In this document: positions 25,837 through 34,178 of the stretch, piece by piece
Layout: each line of letters starts with the position of its first letter
Position numbering within the stretch: the stretch's first letter is position 1
Assembly (NCBI GenBank): GCA_050485645.1
Contig: JBJHBT010000005.1
Location: 1-64,000 of the forward strand
Length of the DNA stretch: 64,000 nucleotides
From: JBJHBP01 sp050485645
Lineage (GTDB): Bacteria > Pseudomonadota > Gammaproteobacteria > Steroidobacterales > Rariloculaceae
Reading direction: 5' to 3'
Made by a program: the position numbers and the translations under genes
Notes under the pieces: model-generated
What the model saw: only the letters and a program-made list of their open reading frames with translations
Databases searched by the model: none
Told to the model about the DNA's origin: nothing

Positions 25837-28020
25837 ATGTTCATCACAGCACCCGTTCGACGCGGGTATACCTCATCGTGGTTGCGCCAGAGTCTGGCCG
25901 GTCTGGTACTGGTCATGGCCGCCATCGGCGCTGCCGGTACGGCGTACGCCCAGCAGGGTGAGCGCCGGCTCGAAGCGATCGAGGTGTCGCCGCTGCCCGG
26001 ACAGCGTCTGGAACTCAGGCTGCGCATGAGCGATCAGGCGCCCGAGCCCACGAGTTTCACCATCGACGACCCGGCCCGCATCTCGCTGGACCTGCCCGAT
26101 ACCGTGCTGGCACTGGATGCGCGTCGCCAGGACGTGAATCTCGGGCCGCTGGCCAGCATCAACTCCGCCGAGGCCGGTGGTCGCACCCGCATCGTGCTGA
26201 ATCTGAACTCGATGGTGCCCTACCAGACGCGCGTCGCCGGTGACAGCGTTTACGTGACCCTGGGGCAACAGCCCGGTGCGCCGGCTGCGGCTTTCCCCGC
26301 GGCCTCGACGCCGGCTGCCGTGGCACAGCCGGCCGCGGCGCCGGGTACGCGTACGATCAACAACATCGATTTCCGTCGCGGACCCGATGGTGCCGGCCAG
26401 GTCGTGGTCGAGCTCAGCGACCCGCGTACGGTGGTCGATGTTCGTCATGAAGGTGGCCGCATCGTTGTCGACTTCCAGAACACCACGCTGCCGGCCTCGC
26501 TGCTGCGCCGTCTGGACGTGACCGATTTCGCCACGCCCGTATCCACCGTGGACGCGTTGCGTGCCGAACCGCATGCGCGGCTGATCGTCAGTGCCGCGGC
26601 GGACTACGAGCAGCTCGCGTATCAGTCCGACACGCAGTTCACGCTGGAACTGAAACCGCCCCCGGAAGAAGAGAGCGTGCCGGGGTTGTTCGATACGCAG
26701 CGTGAGTATGTTGGCGAACGCCTGACGCTGAACTTCCAGGACATCGAAGTGCGCGCGGTGCTGCAGCTGCTGGCCGAGACCAGTGGTCTGAACATCGTGG
26801 TGAGCGACAACGTCAGTGGCAGCGTCACGCTGCGATTGCAGAACGTGCCCTGGGATCAGGCGCTGGATATCGTGATGACGACCCGCGGCCTGGACATGCG
26901 TCGCAATGGCAATGTGGTCATCGTGGCGCCGGCCGCGGACATCGCCGCACGCGAACAGCAGCAGCTGGAGTCGCGTCGCGCGTTGCAGCAGCTGGAGCCG
27001 CTGCGGTCCGAGTTCATCCAGGTGAACTACGCCAGGGCCAGTGATCTGGCCGAGCTGATCAGAGCCGGCGGGCAGACCGCGCTGATTTCCGAGCGCGGCA
27101 GCGTCACCGTGGACCAGCGCACCAATACGCTGCTGGTCACGGAGACCGCCGACAGGCTGGCCGATGTCCGCCGCATGGTCACGACGCTCGACATTCCGGT
27201 GCGCCAGGTGCAGATCGAATCGCGCATCGTGATTGTCAACGACGACTTCCAGCGACAGGTCGGTGTGCGGTTCGGATCCACGATGGTTCGCGAGAGCGGC
27301 AGCCAGGGACTGGTCTCGATGACCGGTACCAGCGCCGGTTCCGACAACATCGTGAATTCCGCGCTGAACAACATCCAGAACACCGGGCAGCCTTTCCCGG
27401 TGGCGCTGGGTTCGGCGAATCAGCGTTACAACGTGAATCTGCCGATCGCCAACCCCGCCGGTTCGCTGGCCATGGCGATCCTCGGTTCCGATACGCTGCT
27501 CGACCTCGAACTGTCGGCCCTGCAGGCCGAGGGCAAGGGGCAGGTGCATTCCTCGCCGCGTCTGGTCACCGCGAACCAGCGCGAGGCGTCGATCTCGCAG
27601 GGCGTGGAAATCCCCTACCAGGAAGCGGCTTCCAGTGGTGCAACGACGACGCAGTTCAAGCAGGCCGTGCTGAGCCTTACGGTCACACCGCAGATTACGC
27701 CGGACGATCGCATCATCATGGACCTGGCGGTCACCAAGGACTCGGTGGGCCAGGAAGTGCCAAGCGCAACCGGTGGTTTCGTGCCGAGCATCGACACGCG
27801 CTCGGTGAATACGCAGGTGCTGGTCAACGATGGCGAAACCGTCGTGCTGGGTGGCATCTATGAAACCGAGGAACGCAACACCGTCAACAAGGTGCCGGTG
27901 CTGGGCGATATTCCCGGTCTGGGATATCTGTTCCGGTCACGCAGTACTCTGAATAACCGGGCTGAGCTGCTGGTGTTCGTCACGCCGAAGATCATCCGCG
28001 ACGGCACCACCGTACGATGA
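25837..28020 (+). CDS. pilQ: Type IV pilus secretin PilQ
   Basis: 727 residues. Outer-membrane secretin through which the pilus passes. The signal peptide (residues 1-32) ends GTAYAQ. Two AMIN peptidoglycan-binding domains follow (about 40-130 and 175-270), then an N0 domain (LNFQDIEVRAVLQLLAETSG), an N1 domain with IQVNYARASDLAELI, and the secretin core ending VPVLGDIPGLGYLFRS. The frame is open back to 25705 but those codons precede the signal peptide; GAGTG upstream of ATG 25837 supports this start. Confidence 0.96.
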   Translation: MFITAPVRRGYTSSWLRQSLAGLVLVMAAIGAAGTAYAQQGERRLEAIEVSPLPGQRLELRLRMSDQAPEPTSFTIDDPARISLDLPDTVLALDARRQDVNLGPLASINSAEAGGRTRIVLNLNSMVPYQTRVAGDSVYVTLGQQPGAPAAAFPAASTPAAVAQPAAAPGTRTINNIDFRRGPDGAGQVVVELSDPRTVVDVRHEGGRIVVDFQNTTLPASLLRRLDVTDFATPVSTVDALRAEPHARLIVSAAADYEQLAYQSDTQFTLELKPPPEEESVPGLFDTQREYVGERLTLNFQDIEVRAVLQLLAETSGLNIVVSDNVSGSVTLRLQNVPWDQALDIVMTTRGLDMRRNGNVVIVAPAADIAAREQQQLESRRALQQLEPLRSEFIQVNYARASDLAELIRAGGQTALISERGSVTVDQRTNTLLVTETADRLADVRRMVTTLDIPVRQVQIESRIVIVNDDFQRQVGVRFGSTMVRESGSQGLVSMTGTSAGSDNIVNSALNNIQNTGQPFPVALGSANQRYNVNLPIANPAGSLAMAILGSDTLLDLELSALQAEGKGQVHSSPRLVTANQREASISQGVEIPYQEAASSGATTTQFKQAVLSLTVTPQITPDDRIIMDLAVTKDSVGQEVPSATGGFVPSIDTRSVNTQVLVNDGETVVLGGIYETEERNTVNKVPVLGDIPGLGYLFRSRSTLNNRAELLVFVTPKIIRDGTTVR

Positions 28021-28087
28021 TTGCTGCGATGTGATTGCTGCGATCGCGACCTGATCGACCTGATCGCCGCCCTGATCGCTGATCGCG
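28018..28087 (+). repeat. Short direct repeats over the pilQ stop codon and 3' end
   Basis: A 14-nt unit TGATTGCTGCGATG (28018-28031), whose first three bases are the pilQ stop codon, is repeated with one change at 28032-28045. Four TGATCG copies follow between about 28052 and 28085. The repeats are non-coding and end just before the hairpin pair. Confidence 0.6.
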
Positions 28088-28089
28088 TT

Positions 28090-28157
28090 GCCGACCCCGG
28101 ATGGTGGGGTCGGCGAAAAAAATAACGGGCCGGACTCGCGCCGGCCCGTTTGCTTTG
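28090..28157 (+). terminator. Tandem hairpins terminating pilMNOPQ
   Basis: Hairpin 1: GCCGACCCC/GGGGTCGGC (28090-28114). Hairpin 2: AACGGGCCGG/CCGGCCCGTT (28124-28150) with a 7-nt loop, followed by TTTGCTTT on the plus strand and preceded by a run of seven A's, so it is also a textbook terminator when read on the minus strand. Lies between pilQ and aroK. Confidence 0.7.
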
Positions 28158-28230
28158 CCACACTGCTGCACACGGGCTGCCAGGCCCGTATCAGGACTCC
28201 CCTACAGGAATTCCGGCGAGACGAAGCGTC

Positions 28231-28767
28231 GTGGCAGGCAATATTTATCTGATCGGTCCGATGGGTGCGGGCAAAACCGCTGTCGGTCGGCAACTTGCGC
28301 GGTTGCTTGGTGCGCGATTTCTCGACTGTGACTCGGAGATCGAACGTCGCACCGGCGTGGACATCCCCTATATTTTCGAAAAGGAAGGCGAGCCGGGCTT
28401 TCGCGAGCGCGAAAGGGAAACCATCGCCGCGCTTTCCGAGCTCGGGGATACGATCATTGCAACCGGCGGCGGTGCGGTCCAGGACCCGCGCAACAGGGAG
28501 CGGCTGCGCGCCACCGGCACGGTGATCTATCTTTTCGCCAGTGTCGACGATCAACTGGAGCGCACGCGCCGCACGCACCACCGGCCGCTGCTCGCTGATG
28601 GCGACCGGCGGGAAACGCTCGACCAACTGCTGGCGATTCGCGCGCCGCTCTACGAACAGCTGGCTGATATCACACTGGACACCGGAGGCCGGCGGGTCCG
28701 TTCCGTCGCGACCGCGGCGCGCGACGAGCTGGTGGCACGGGGACTCGTGGCATTGCAAAAGCGCTGA
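28231..28767 (+). CDS. aroK: Shikimate kinase
   Basis: 178 residues. Phosphorylates shikimate with ATP in the chorismate pathway. P-loop GPMGAGKTAVG at residues 8-18; substrate-binding DCDSEIERRTG and ATGGGAV; lid RTHHRPLL. The GTG at 28231 directly precedes the family N-terminus (AGNIYLIG); the frame continues upstream through the terminator, which is not plausible coding. Followed after 21 nt by aroB, a conserved pair downstream of pilQ in many Gammaproteobacteria. Confidence 0.94.
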   Translation: MAGNIYLIGPMGAGKTAVGRQLARLLGARFLDCDSEIERRTGVDIPYIFEKEGEPGFRERERETIAALSELGDTIIATGGGAVQDPRNRERLRATGTVIYLFASVDDQLERTRRTHHRPLLADGDRRETLDQLLAIRAPLYEQLADITLDTGGRRVRSVATAARDELVARGLVALQKR

Positions 28768-28788
28768 GGCCCTGCGAACCTTCGCGCC

Positions 28789-29874
28789 GTGGAAACGCTG
28801 GAAGTACATCTGGGCGAGCGCAGCTACCCGATTCATATCGGGCCGGGACTGCTCGCGGACGGCAGGATGCTGGGCGATGCGGTGGATGCCGCACAGGTGC
28901 TCGTGGTCACCAACGACGTTGTCGCACCGCTGTATCTTGCGCCGGTGCAGCAGGCTCTTGCAGGGCGACAGGTGGAGACCCTCGTGCTGCCGGACGGCGA
29001 AAAGCACAAGTCGCTGACCACACTGTCCGGGATTTTCGATCGCCTGATCGCCGCCCGCTTTCATCGTGATGCCTGTCTGGTGGCGCTCGGCGGTGGTGTG
29101 GTCGGCGACGTCTCCGGGTTTGCGGCGGCCTGCTATCAGCGGGGCATACGTTTCGTGCAGGTGCCGACCACCCTGCTCGCCCAGGTGGACTCCTCGGTGG
29201 GCGGCAAGACCGCCGTCAATCATCCTCAGGCCAAGAACATGATCGGCGCGTTTCATCAGCCATCCGCGGTGGTTGCCGATACCGATACGCTGGGCACGCT
29301 GCCGGCGCGTGAATTGTCGGCGGGCCTTGCCGAAGTGATCAAGTACGGATTGATACTCGACGATGACCTGTTCGTCTGGCTGGAGCGGAACATGGGCGAG
29401 CTGCTGGCGTTGCAGGCCGGCGCCCTGGGCGCTGCCATTCGCCGCAGCTGTGAGATCAAGGCGGCGATTGTCGCCGAGGACGAACGGGAACGCGGCCGAC
29501 GCGCACTGCTCAACCTCGGGCACACCTTCGGTCACGCGCTGGAAGCCGTCACCGGCTACGGCCGCTGGTTGCATGGCGAGGCGGTCGCGATCGGCATGCA
29601 CCTGGCGGCACGTACCTCGCATGCGCTGGGCTGGCTCGCGGAAGCGGATTGCGACCGCATCGACGCCCTGCTCAAGGCGGCGCATTTGCCGGTGCGCGCC
29701 ACCGACGTGGATCCCGATGAAGTGCTGGCACGCATGAAGCTCGACAAAAAAGCCGACCGCCACGGTGTGAAGCTCGTCTTGATGGAGCGCATCGGTCGCG
29801 CTGTCGTGATCGACGCGCCGCAGCAGTCCCTGCTGCGCGACACCATTGCCGCCGACTGTGGAGACGCGGGGTAA
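28789..29874 (+). CDS. aroB: 3-dehydroquinate synthase
   Basis: 361 residues. NAD- and metal-dependent conversion of DAHP to 3-dehydroquinate, step two of the shikimate pathway. Motifs: GGGVVGDVSGFAAACYQRG, PTTLLAQVDSSVGGKTAVN, the metal ligands in NLGHTFGHALEAV and GEAVAIGM. GTG start. The next gene starts 2 nt after its stop. Confidence 0.96.
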   Translation: METLEVHLGERSYPIHIGPGLLADGRMLGDAVDAAQVLVVTNDVVAPLYLAPVQQALAGRQVETLVLPDGEKHKSLTTLSGIFDRLIAARFHRDACLVALGGGVVGDVSGFAAACYQRGIRFVQVPTTLLAQVDSSVGGKTAVNHPQAKNMIGAFHQPSAVVADTDTLGTLPARELSAGLAEVIKYGLILDDDLFVWLERNMGELLALQAGALGAAIRRSCEIKAAIVAEDERERGRRALLNLGHTFGHALEAVTGYGRWLHGEAVAIGMHLAARTSHALGWLAEADCDRIDALLKAAHLPVRATDVDPDEVLARMKLDKKADRHGVKLVLMERIGRAVVIDAPQQSLLRDTIAADCGDAG

Positions 29875-29876
29875 TC

Positions 29877-31067
29877 GTGCGAGCCAATCCCGGTCAGCTG
29901 CCCACCGATCCCCCCGTGCAGCTTGCCGGCTATGCGGCACACAGCGCGCGCACGCGCGGACGTCAGTATCCGGAGCCGCCGCCCTCGCTGCGCACCGAGT
30001 TTCAGCGTGATCGCGACCGGATCATTCACTCCACGGCTTTCCGGCGTCTGGAATACAAGACGCAGGTGTTCGTCAATCACGAAGGCGATCACTACCGGAC
30101 CCGGCTGACGCATTCACTGGAGGTCGCGCAGATTGCCCGTGCCGTGGCCCGGGCCATGCGTCTGAATGAAGATCTCGTCGAGGCCGTCAGTCTCGCCCAC
30201 GACCTCGGTCATACCCCGTTCGGCCATGCCGGACAGGATGCCCTGAACGCCTGCATGCGTGAATTCGGCGGCTTCGAGCACAATCTTCAGTCGCTGCGTG
30301 TGGTGGATGAGCTGGAGGAACGTTACGCCGGATTTCCCGGCCTCAACCTCACCTTCGAGGCCCGTGAGGGCATTCTCAAACACTGTTCGCTGCGCAACGC
30401 GCGCCTGCTTGGCGAGCTTGGCCGGCGTTTTCTGGAGAGGCGGCAGCCGGGTCTGGAGGCTCAGCTGGCCAACATTGCCGACGAGATCGCCTACAACAAT
30501 CACGATGTGGACGATGGCCTGCGTTCCGGCCTGGTGTCACTTGAGCAGCTCGGCGATGTACCGTTCTTCGCCGGGCAGCTGGAACAGGTGCGCAGGCAGC
30601 TGGTGGATACGTCGCCCCGCCGGCTGGCCAATGAGGTGGTGCGGCGCATGATCGGCATGCTGGTCACGGATCTTCGCGACACCAGCGAGGCGGCGATACG
30701 TGCGGCAGGCGTCGAGAGCATCGATGATGTGCGCAGTTGCGGCAGGCCGCTGATCGGCTTCAGCGAGCCGTTCGTGGAGGCACAGGCCACGCTGAAGCGG
30801 TTTCTGCGTGAGCATCTGTATCGACATCCACATGTGCATGCAATGACGGAACGTGCGCATGAGACGATCACCTTCCTGTTCACGGCATTCCGCAACGACT
30901 ACCAGCTGATGCCGGAACAGCACGCCCGCCGCGCTGCCGAGCGGTTGCGTGACGACGACGAAGCGGGCGCCGTGCGCGTCGTGGCCGACTACATCGCGGG
31001 CATGACGGATCGGTTTGCGCTGCAGGCATACGACGCGATCGCCGCAGGCCAGGACAATCAATCCTGA
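29877..31067 (+). CDS. dgt: dGTPase-like HD-domain triphosphohydrolase
   Basis: 396 residues. Family of deoxyguanosinetriphosphate triphosphohydrolases, which split dNTPs into nucleoside and tripolyphosphate. HD-site residues are in order: the His of RLTHSLEVAQIARAV, AHDLGHTPFGHAG (His-Asp) and the Asp in NNHDVDDGL. The N-terminal RTEFQRDRDRIIHSTAFRRL matches the broad dgt-like subfamily; E. coli Dgt itself is longer. GTG start 2 nt after aroB, so likely co-transcribed. Confidence 0.9.
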   Translation: MRANPGQLPTDPPVQLAGYAAHSARTRGRQYPEPPPSLRTEFQRDRDRIIHSTAFRRLEYKTQVFVNHEGDHYRTRLTHSLEVAQIARAVARAMRLNEDLVEAVSLAHDLGHTPFGHAGQDALNACMREFGGFEHNLQSLRVVDELEERYAGFPGLNLTFEAREGILKHCSLRNARLLGELGRRFLERRQPGLEAQLANIADEIAYNNHDVDDGLRSGLVSLEQLGDVPFFAGQLEQVRRQLVDTSPRRLANEVVRRMIGMLVTDLRDTSEAAIRAAGVESIDDVRSCGRPLIGFSEPFVEAQATLKRFLREHLYRHPHVHAMTERAHETITFLFTAFRNDYQLMPEQHARRAAERLRDDDEAGAVRVVADYIAGMTDRFALQAYDAIAAGQDNQS

Positions 31068-31092
31068 CGGACTGCGCTTCCGGCTGTACAGG

Positions 31093-31164
31093 CCCAGCCC
31101 CAGCCCCGACCCCGACCCCAGCCCAGCCAGAGCCCCGGCCCAGCCCGAACCCCAGTCTCTGGCT
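31093..31164. other. C-rich/G-quadruplex-prone spacer between convergent dgt and fadD
   Basis: Ten runs of three or four C's lie between 31093 and 31153 on the plus strand, mostly separated by two bases; the minus strand (fadD 3' end) therefore has ten G-runs, including four consecutive G4 runs with 2-nt loops. An 8-nt inverted repeat AGCCAGAG/CTCTGGCT (31125-31132, 31157-31164) encloses the second half and could fold the transcript end. Confidence 0.7.
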
Positions 31165-32849
31165 CAGTCGCTGTCCTTCTGCTCTTCCCGGTCCCGCAGC
31201 TCGCGCCGCAGAATCTTGCCGACATTGGTTTTCGGCAGCTCGTCGACGAACTCCACCGTTCGCGGCACCTTGTAACCGGTGAAGTTCTCGCGACACCATG
31301 CGATCAGCGTCGCCTCGTCGAGGCTGTCGTCCTTCTTCACCACGTACAGCTTCACCGCCTCGCCGCTTTCCTCGCTGGGTATTCCGATGGCCGCGGCTTC
31401 CACGACGCCGGGATGGCCGCCGACCACGTCTTCGATTTCATTCGGGTACACGTTGAAGCCGGACACGTTGATCATGTCTTTCTTGCGGTCTTCGATATAG
31501 ACGAAGCCCTGCTCATCCATGTGCCCGATGTCGCCGGTGCGGAACCAGCCATCGGGAAAGAACGCGTTCCTCGTCTCCTCAGGCTGATTCCAGTACTCGC
31601 GCATCACCTGGGGACCACGTACGCAGATTTCGCCGATCTCGTTGGTGGCCAGTTGTCGGCCATCGTCGTCGAAGATGGCAACATCCGTGGATGGCACCGG
31701 CACGCCCACCGCGCCATTGAATGTGGTCATGTCGAGCGGATTGGCCGATACGATCGGCGATGTCTCGGTGAGGCCGTAGCCCTGGCTGATGATGGTCCCG
31801 GTGGCCTCCTGCCAGCGTTCCGCCACCGAGCGCTGCACCGCCATGCCACCGCCCAGCACGATCTTCAGACCGCTGAAGTCGATATCCGAAAAGCCTCTGG
31901 TATGCAGCAGTGCATTGAACAGCGTATTCACGCCGGTCAGCGCAGCGGGCCGGCTCGCCTTGAGTTCGCGGATGAAGGCGGGCAGGTCGCGGGGATTGGT
32001 GATCAGCACGTTATGGCCGCCCAGCTCGATGAACGCGAACAGATTCACGGTCAGCGAGAAGATGTGGTAGAGCGGCAGCGGGGAAATCACGCTGCCGTCC
32101 TTGCGGTCAAAGAACGGCCGCGCCCAGGCCGCGGCCTGCAGCACGTTCGCGACCAGGTTGCGGTGGGTCAGCACCGCGCCCTTGGCAAGGCCGGTGGTGC
32201 CGCCGGTGTACTGCAGGAACGCGACGTCGTTGCCATCGAGTTCCGGGCGCCGGTACATGAGGGAGTGGCCGGTCCGCAGCGCGTCGCGATAGGCCACGGC
32301 GTCCGGAATATCCCAGCCCGGCACCATGCGCTTGATCCAGCGGACAACGAAATGCACCAGCAGGCGTTTTGGGGCCGGACAGTGGTCCGCGACACCGGTG
32401 ACGATGATGGTCTTCAAATCGCTGTCGGCGCGCACCTTGCCGACCAGCGCGGCGAAGTTCTCAAGCACGATGATGGCTGCCGCGCCGCTGTCGGTGAGCT
32501 GATGATGCAGCTCGCGTTTCGTGTACAGCGGATTGACGTTCACGACCGTCATGCCGGCCCGCAGTACGCCGAAAATGGCGACCGCGGACTGCAGCACATT
32601 CGGCAGCATCACGGCGACGCGGGAACCGGGTCGCAGGTGCGGCAGTGATTGCAGGTAGGCGGCGAATGCGCGGCTGTGGGCGTCGATCTCGCGGAACGAC
32701 AGCGTGGTACCCAGATTGCTGAACGCCGGATCATCCCTGCCACGTTCGAACCCGGCTTCGAGCAGGGCCGTCAGCGATGTATAGGCGTCAGGGTCGATCT
32801 CGGCGTCGATGCCCTGCGGATAGATTTTCAGCCATGGTCTGTCGCTCAC
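31164..32849 (-). CDS. fadD: Long-chain fatty acid-CoA ligase
   Basis: 561 residues. Activates fatty acids to acyl-CoA through an acyl-AMP intermediate, at the inner membrane. Adenylate-forming motifs: YTGGTTGLAKGAVLTHRN, QGYGLTETSPIV, DGWFRTGDIG, DRKKDMINVSGFNVYPNEIE and the C-terminal catalytic Lys in KTNVGKILRREL. The GTG at 32849 overlaps the tesA stop by 4 nt (GTGA), which decides the start over upstream in-frame codons. Pairs functionally with fadE at 53-56 kb. Confidence 0.95.
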   Translation of the reverse strand: MSDRPWLKIYPQGIDAEIDPDAYTSLTALLEAGFERGRDDPAFSNLGTTLSFREIDAHSRAFAAYLQSLPHLRPGSRVAVMLPNVLQSAVAIFGVLRAGMTVVNVNPLYTKRELHHQLTDSGAAAIIVLENFAALVGKVRADSDLKTIIVTGVADHCPAPKRLLVHFVVRWIKRMVPGWDIPDAVAYRDALRTGHSLMYRRPELDGNDVAFLQYTGGTTGLAKGAVLTHRNLVANVLQAAAWARPFFDRKDGSVISPLPLYHIFSLTVNLFAFIELGGHNVLITNPRDLPAFIRELKASRPAALTGVNTLFNALLHTRGFSDIDFSGLKIVLGGGMAVQRSVAERWQEATGTIISQGYGLTETSPIVSANPLDMTTFNGAVGVPVPSTDVAIFDDDGRQLATNEIGEICVRGPQVMREYWNQPEETRNAFFPDGWFRTGDIGHMDEQGFVYIEDRKKDMINVSGFNVYPNEIEDVVGGHPGVVEAAAIGIPSEESGEAVKLYVVKKDDSLDEATLIAWCRENFTGYKVPRTVEFVDELPKTNVGKILRRELRDREEQKDSD

Positions 32850-33463
32850 AGCTCCAGTACTCCGGATAACACGCTCCATACATTTTTAAACATCACGACA
32901 TGTCCCTCGGCATTGGGGTGGATTCTGTCGGCCTGCATCAGGCCTTCCTCCAGGGCGACGCCATCGAGCAGAAAGTCGACCAGCGGAATATCGTATGCGC
33001 TGGCCAGTTCGGGATACACGGCGGCGAAAGCCTGTGTGTACGCCGGGCCGTAGTTGGGTGGAATCTGTATGCCGGTGAGGATGACATGCGCACCGTGCTG
33101 CTGCGAGGACTCGATCATGGATGCCAGGTTCTCACGCATTCGCTCGATCGGCAGGGCGCGCAAGCCATCGTTGCCGCCGAGTTCGATAACCACGACCTGT
33201 GGATCGTGAGCGGCCAGCAGGCGGGGCAGGCGCGCCCTTCCGCCGGCGCTGGTATCGCCGGCGATGCTGGCGTTGATCACGCGATATCCGTACCCTTCTG
33301 AATCCAGGTGATCGTCCAGCAATGCCACCCAGGACTGCTCGACTTCAACGCCGTAGCCGCTGCTCAGCGAATCACCCACCACGACGATGGTCCCGGCACA
33401 AATGCCCGCGGGTGCGTGCAGCACCGCGACTATGAACAGGACAATCAGGGCGAATCTGCGCAT
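32846..33463 (-). CDS. tesA: SGNH-family acyl-CoA thioesterase I / lysophospholipase
   Basis: 205 residues. The N-terminal signal peptide (MRRFALIVLFIVAVLHAPAG) points to the periplasm. SGNH blocks are intact: VVGDSLSSGYG (catalytic Ser), ASIAGDTSAGG (Gly), ELGGNDGLR (Asn) and DRIHPNAEGH (Asp and His). Its ATG at 33463 shares the tetranucleotide CATG with the ATG of the divergent ABC ATPase gene. Upstream of fadD with a 4-nt overlap, so the two are probably one transcript. Confidence 0.94.
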   Translation of the reverse strand: MRRFALIVLFIVAVLHAPAGICAGTIVVVGDSLSSGYGVEVEQSWVALLDDHLDSEGYGYRVINASIAGDTSAGGRARLPRLLAAHDPQVVVIELGGNDGLRALPIERMRENLASMIESSQQHGAHVILTGIQIPPNYGPAYTQAFAAVYPELASAYDIPLVDFLLDGVALEEGLMQADRIHPNAEGHVVMFKNVWSVLSGVLEL

Positions 33464-34178
33464 GAATACGAACGGTCTCCTGCTGCGTGCAGAGTCATTG
33501 ACGAAAAAGGTTAGCAGTCCGGAGGGTGTGCTGACCATCCTCGATGCCGTCACGCTGGGTATCGCGGCTGGCGAAACGGCGGCGATAGTCGGGCCCTCCG
33601 GCGCCGGCAAGTCCACGCTGCTCGCACTGCTGGCGGGCCTTGATGTGCCCAGTTCCGGCGGGGTGTGGCTGAATGACGTAGAGCTCACGGCGCTGGATGA
33701 GGACGGCCGCGCCGCGCTGCGGAATCGTGAAGTGGGCTTCATTTTCCAGTCGTTCCATCTGCTGCCGTCGCTGACCGCGCTGGAGAACGTGATGCTGCCT
33801 CTGGAGCTGAGCGGTACGCGCGACGCGCGCGCCCGCGCATCGGCCGCCCTGGACGAGGTGGGGCTGGCGAAACGGATGCGCCACTATCCGCGTCAGCTGT
33901 CCGGCGGTGAAAAGCAGCGTGTCGCGATTGCGCGCGCCTTCGTTTCCCGTCCGTCGCTGCTGTTCGCGGATGAGCCCACCGGCAATCTCGACAATCACAC
34001 CGGCGAGCGCATCCTCAGGCTGCTGTTCGAGCTCAATTCCGCCGCACGCACCACGCTGGTGCTGGTCACTCACGACCTGGAGGCCGCGGCGCGCTGCAAC
34101 CGCACCATTGAGCTGGCGGGCGGAAGGCTGGTTGGCGACGTGCCGCAGTCGATGAGCCTGAGTCCGACAGGCTGCTAG
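33462..34178 (+). CDS. ybbA: YbbA/LolD-like ABC transporter ATPase without its permease
   Basis: 238 residues. Walker A GPSGAGKST, Q-loop FIFQSFHLLPSLTALENVMLP, signature LSGGEKQRVAIARA, Walker B LLFADEPTGNLD and the H-loop VTHD are all intact. The LPSLTALENVMLPLEL region is typical of the MacB/LolD/YbbA class. In E. coli ybbA is divergent from tesA and followed by the large permease gene ybbP; here the next gene is an opposite-strand dehydrogenase, so no partner permease is present. The start overlaps the tesA start (CATG) and the stop overlaps the next gene's stop (CTAG). Confidence 0.9.
   Translation: MNTNGLLLRAESLTKKVSSPEGVLTILDAVTLGIAAGETAAIVGPSGAGKSTLLALLAGLDVPSSGGVWLNDVELTALDEDGRAALRNREVGFIFQSFHLLPSLTALENVMLPLELSGTRDARARASAALDEVGLAKRMRHYPRQLSGGEKQRVAIARAFVSRPSLLFADEPTGNLDNHTGERILRLLFELNSAARTTLVLVTHDLEAAARCNRTIELAGGRLVGDVPQSMSLSPTGC

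Noticed and set aside
25873..29940. Long minus-strand open frames opposite pilQ, aroK and aroB
   Set aside because: His/Arg/Gln-rich shadow translations; the plus-strand genes have complete catalytic or secretin motifs.
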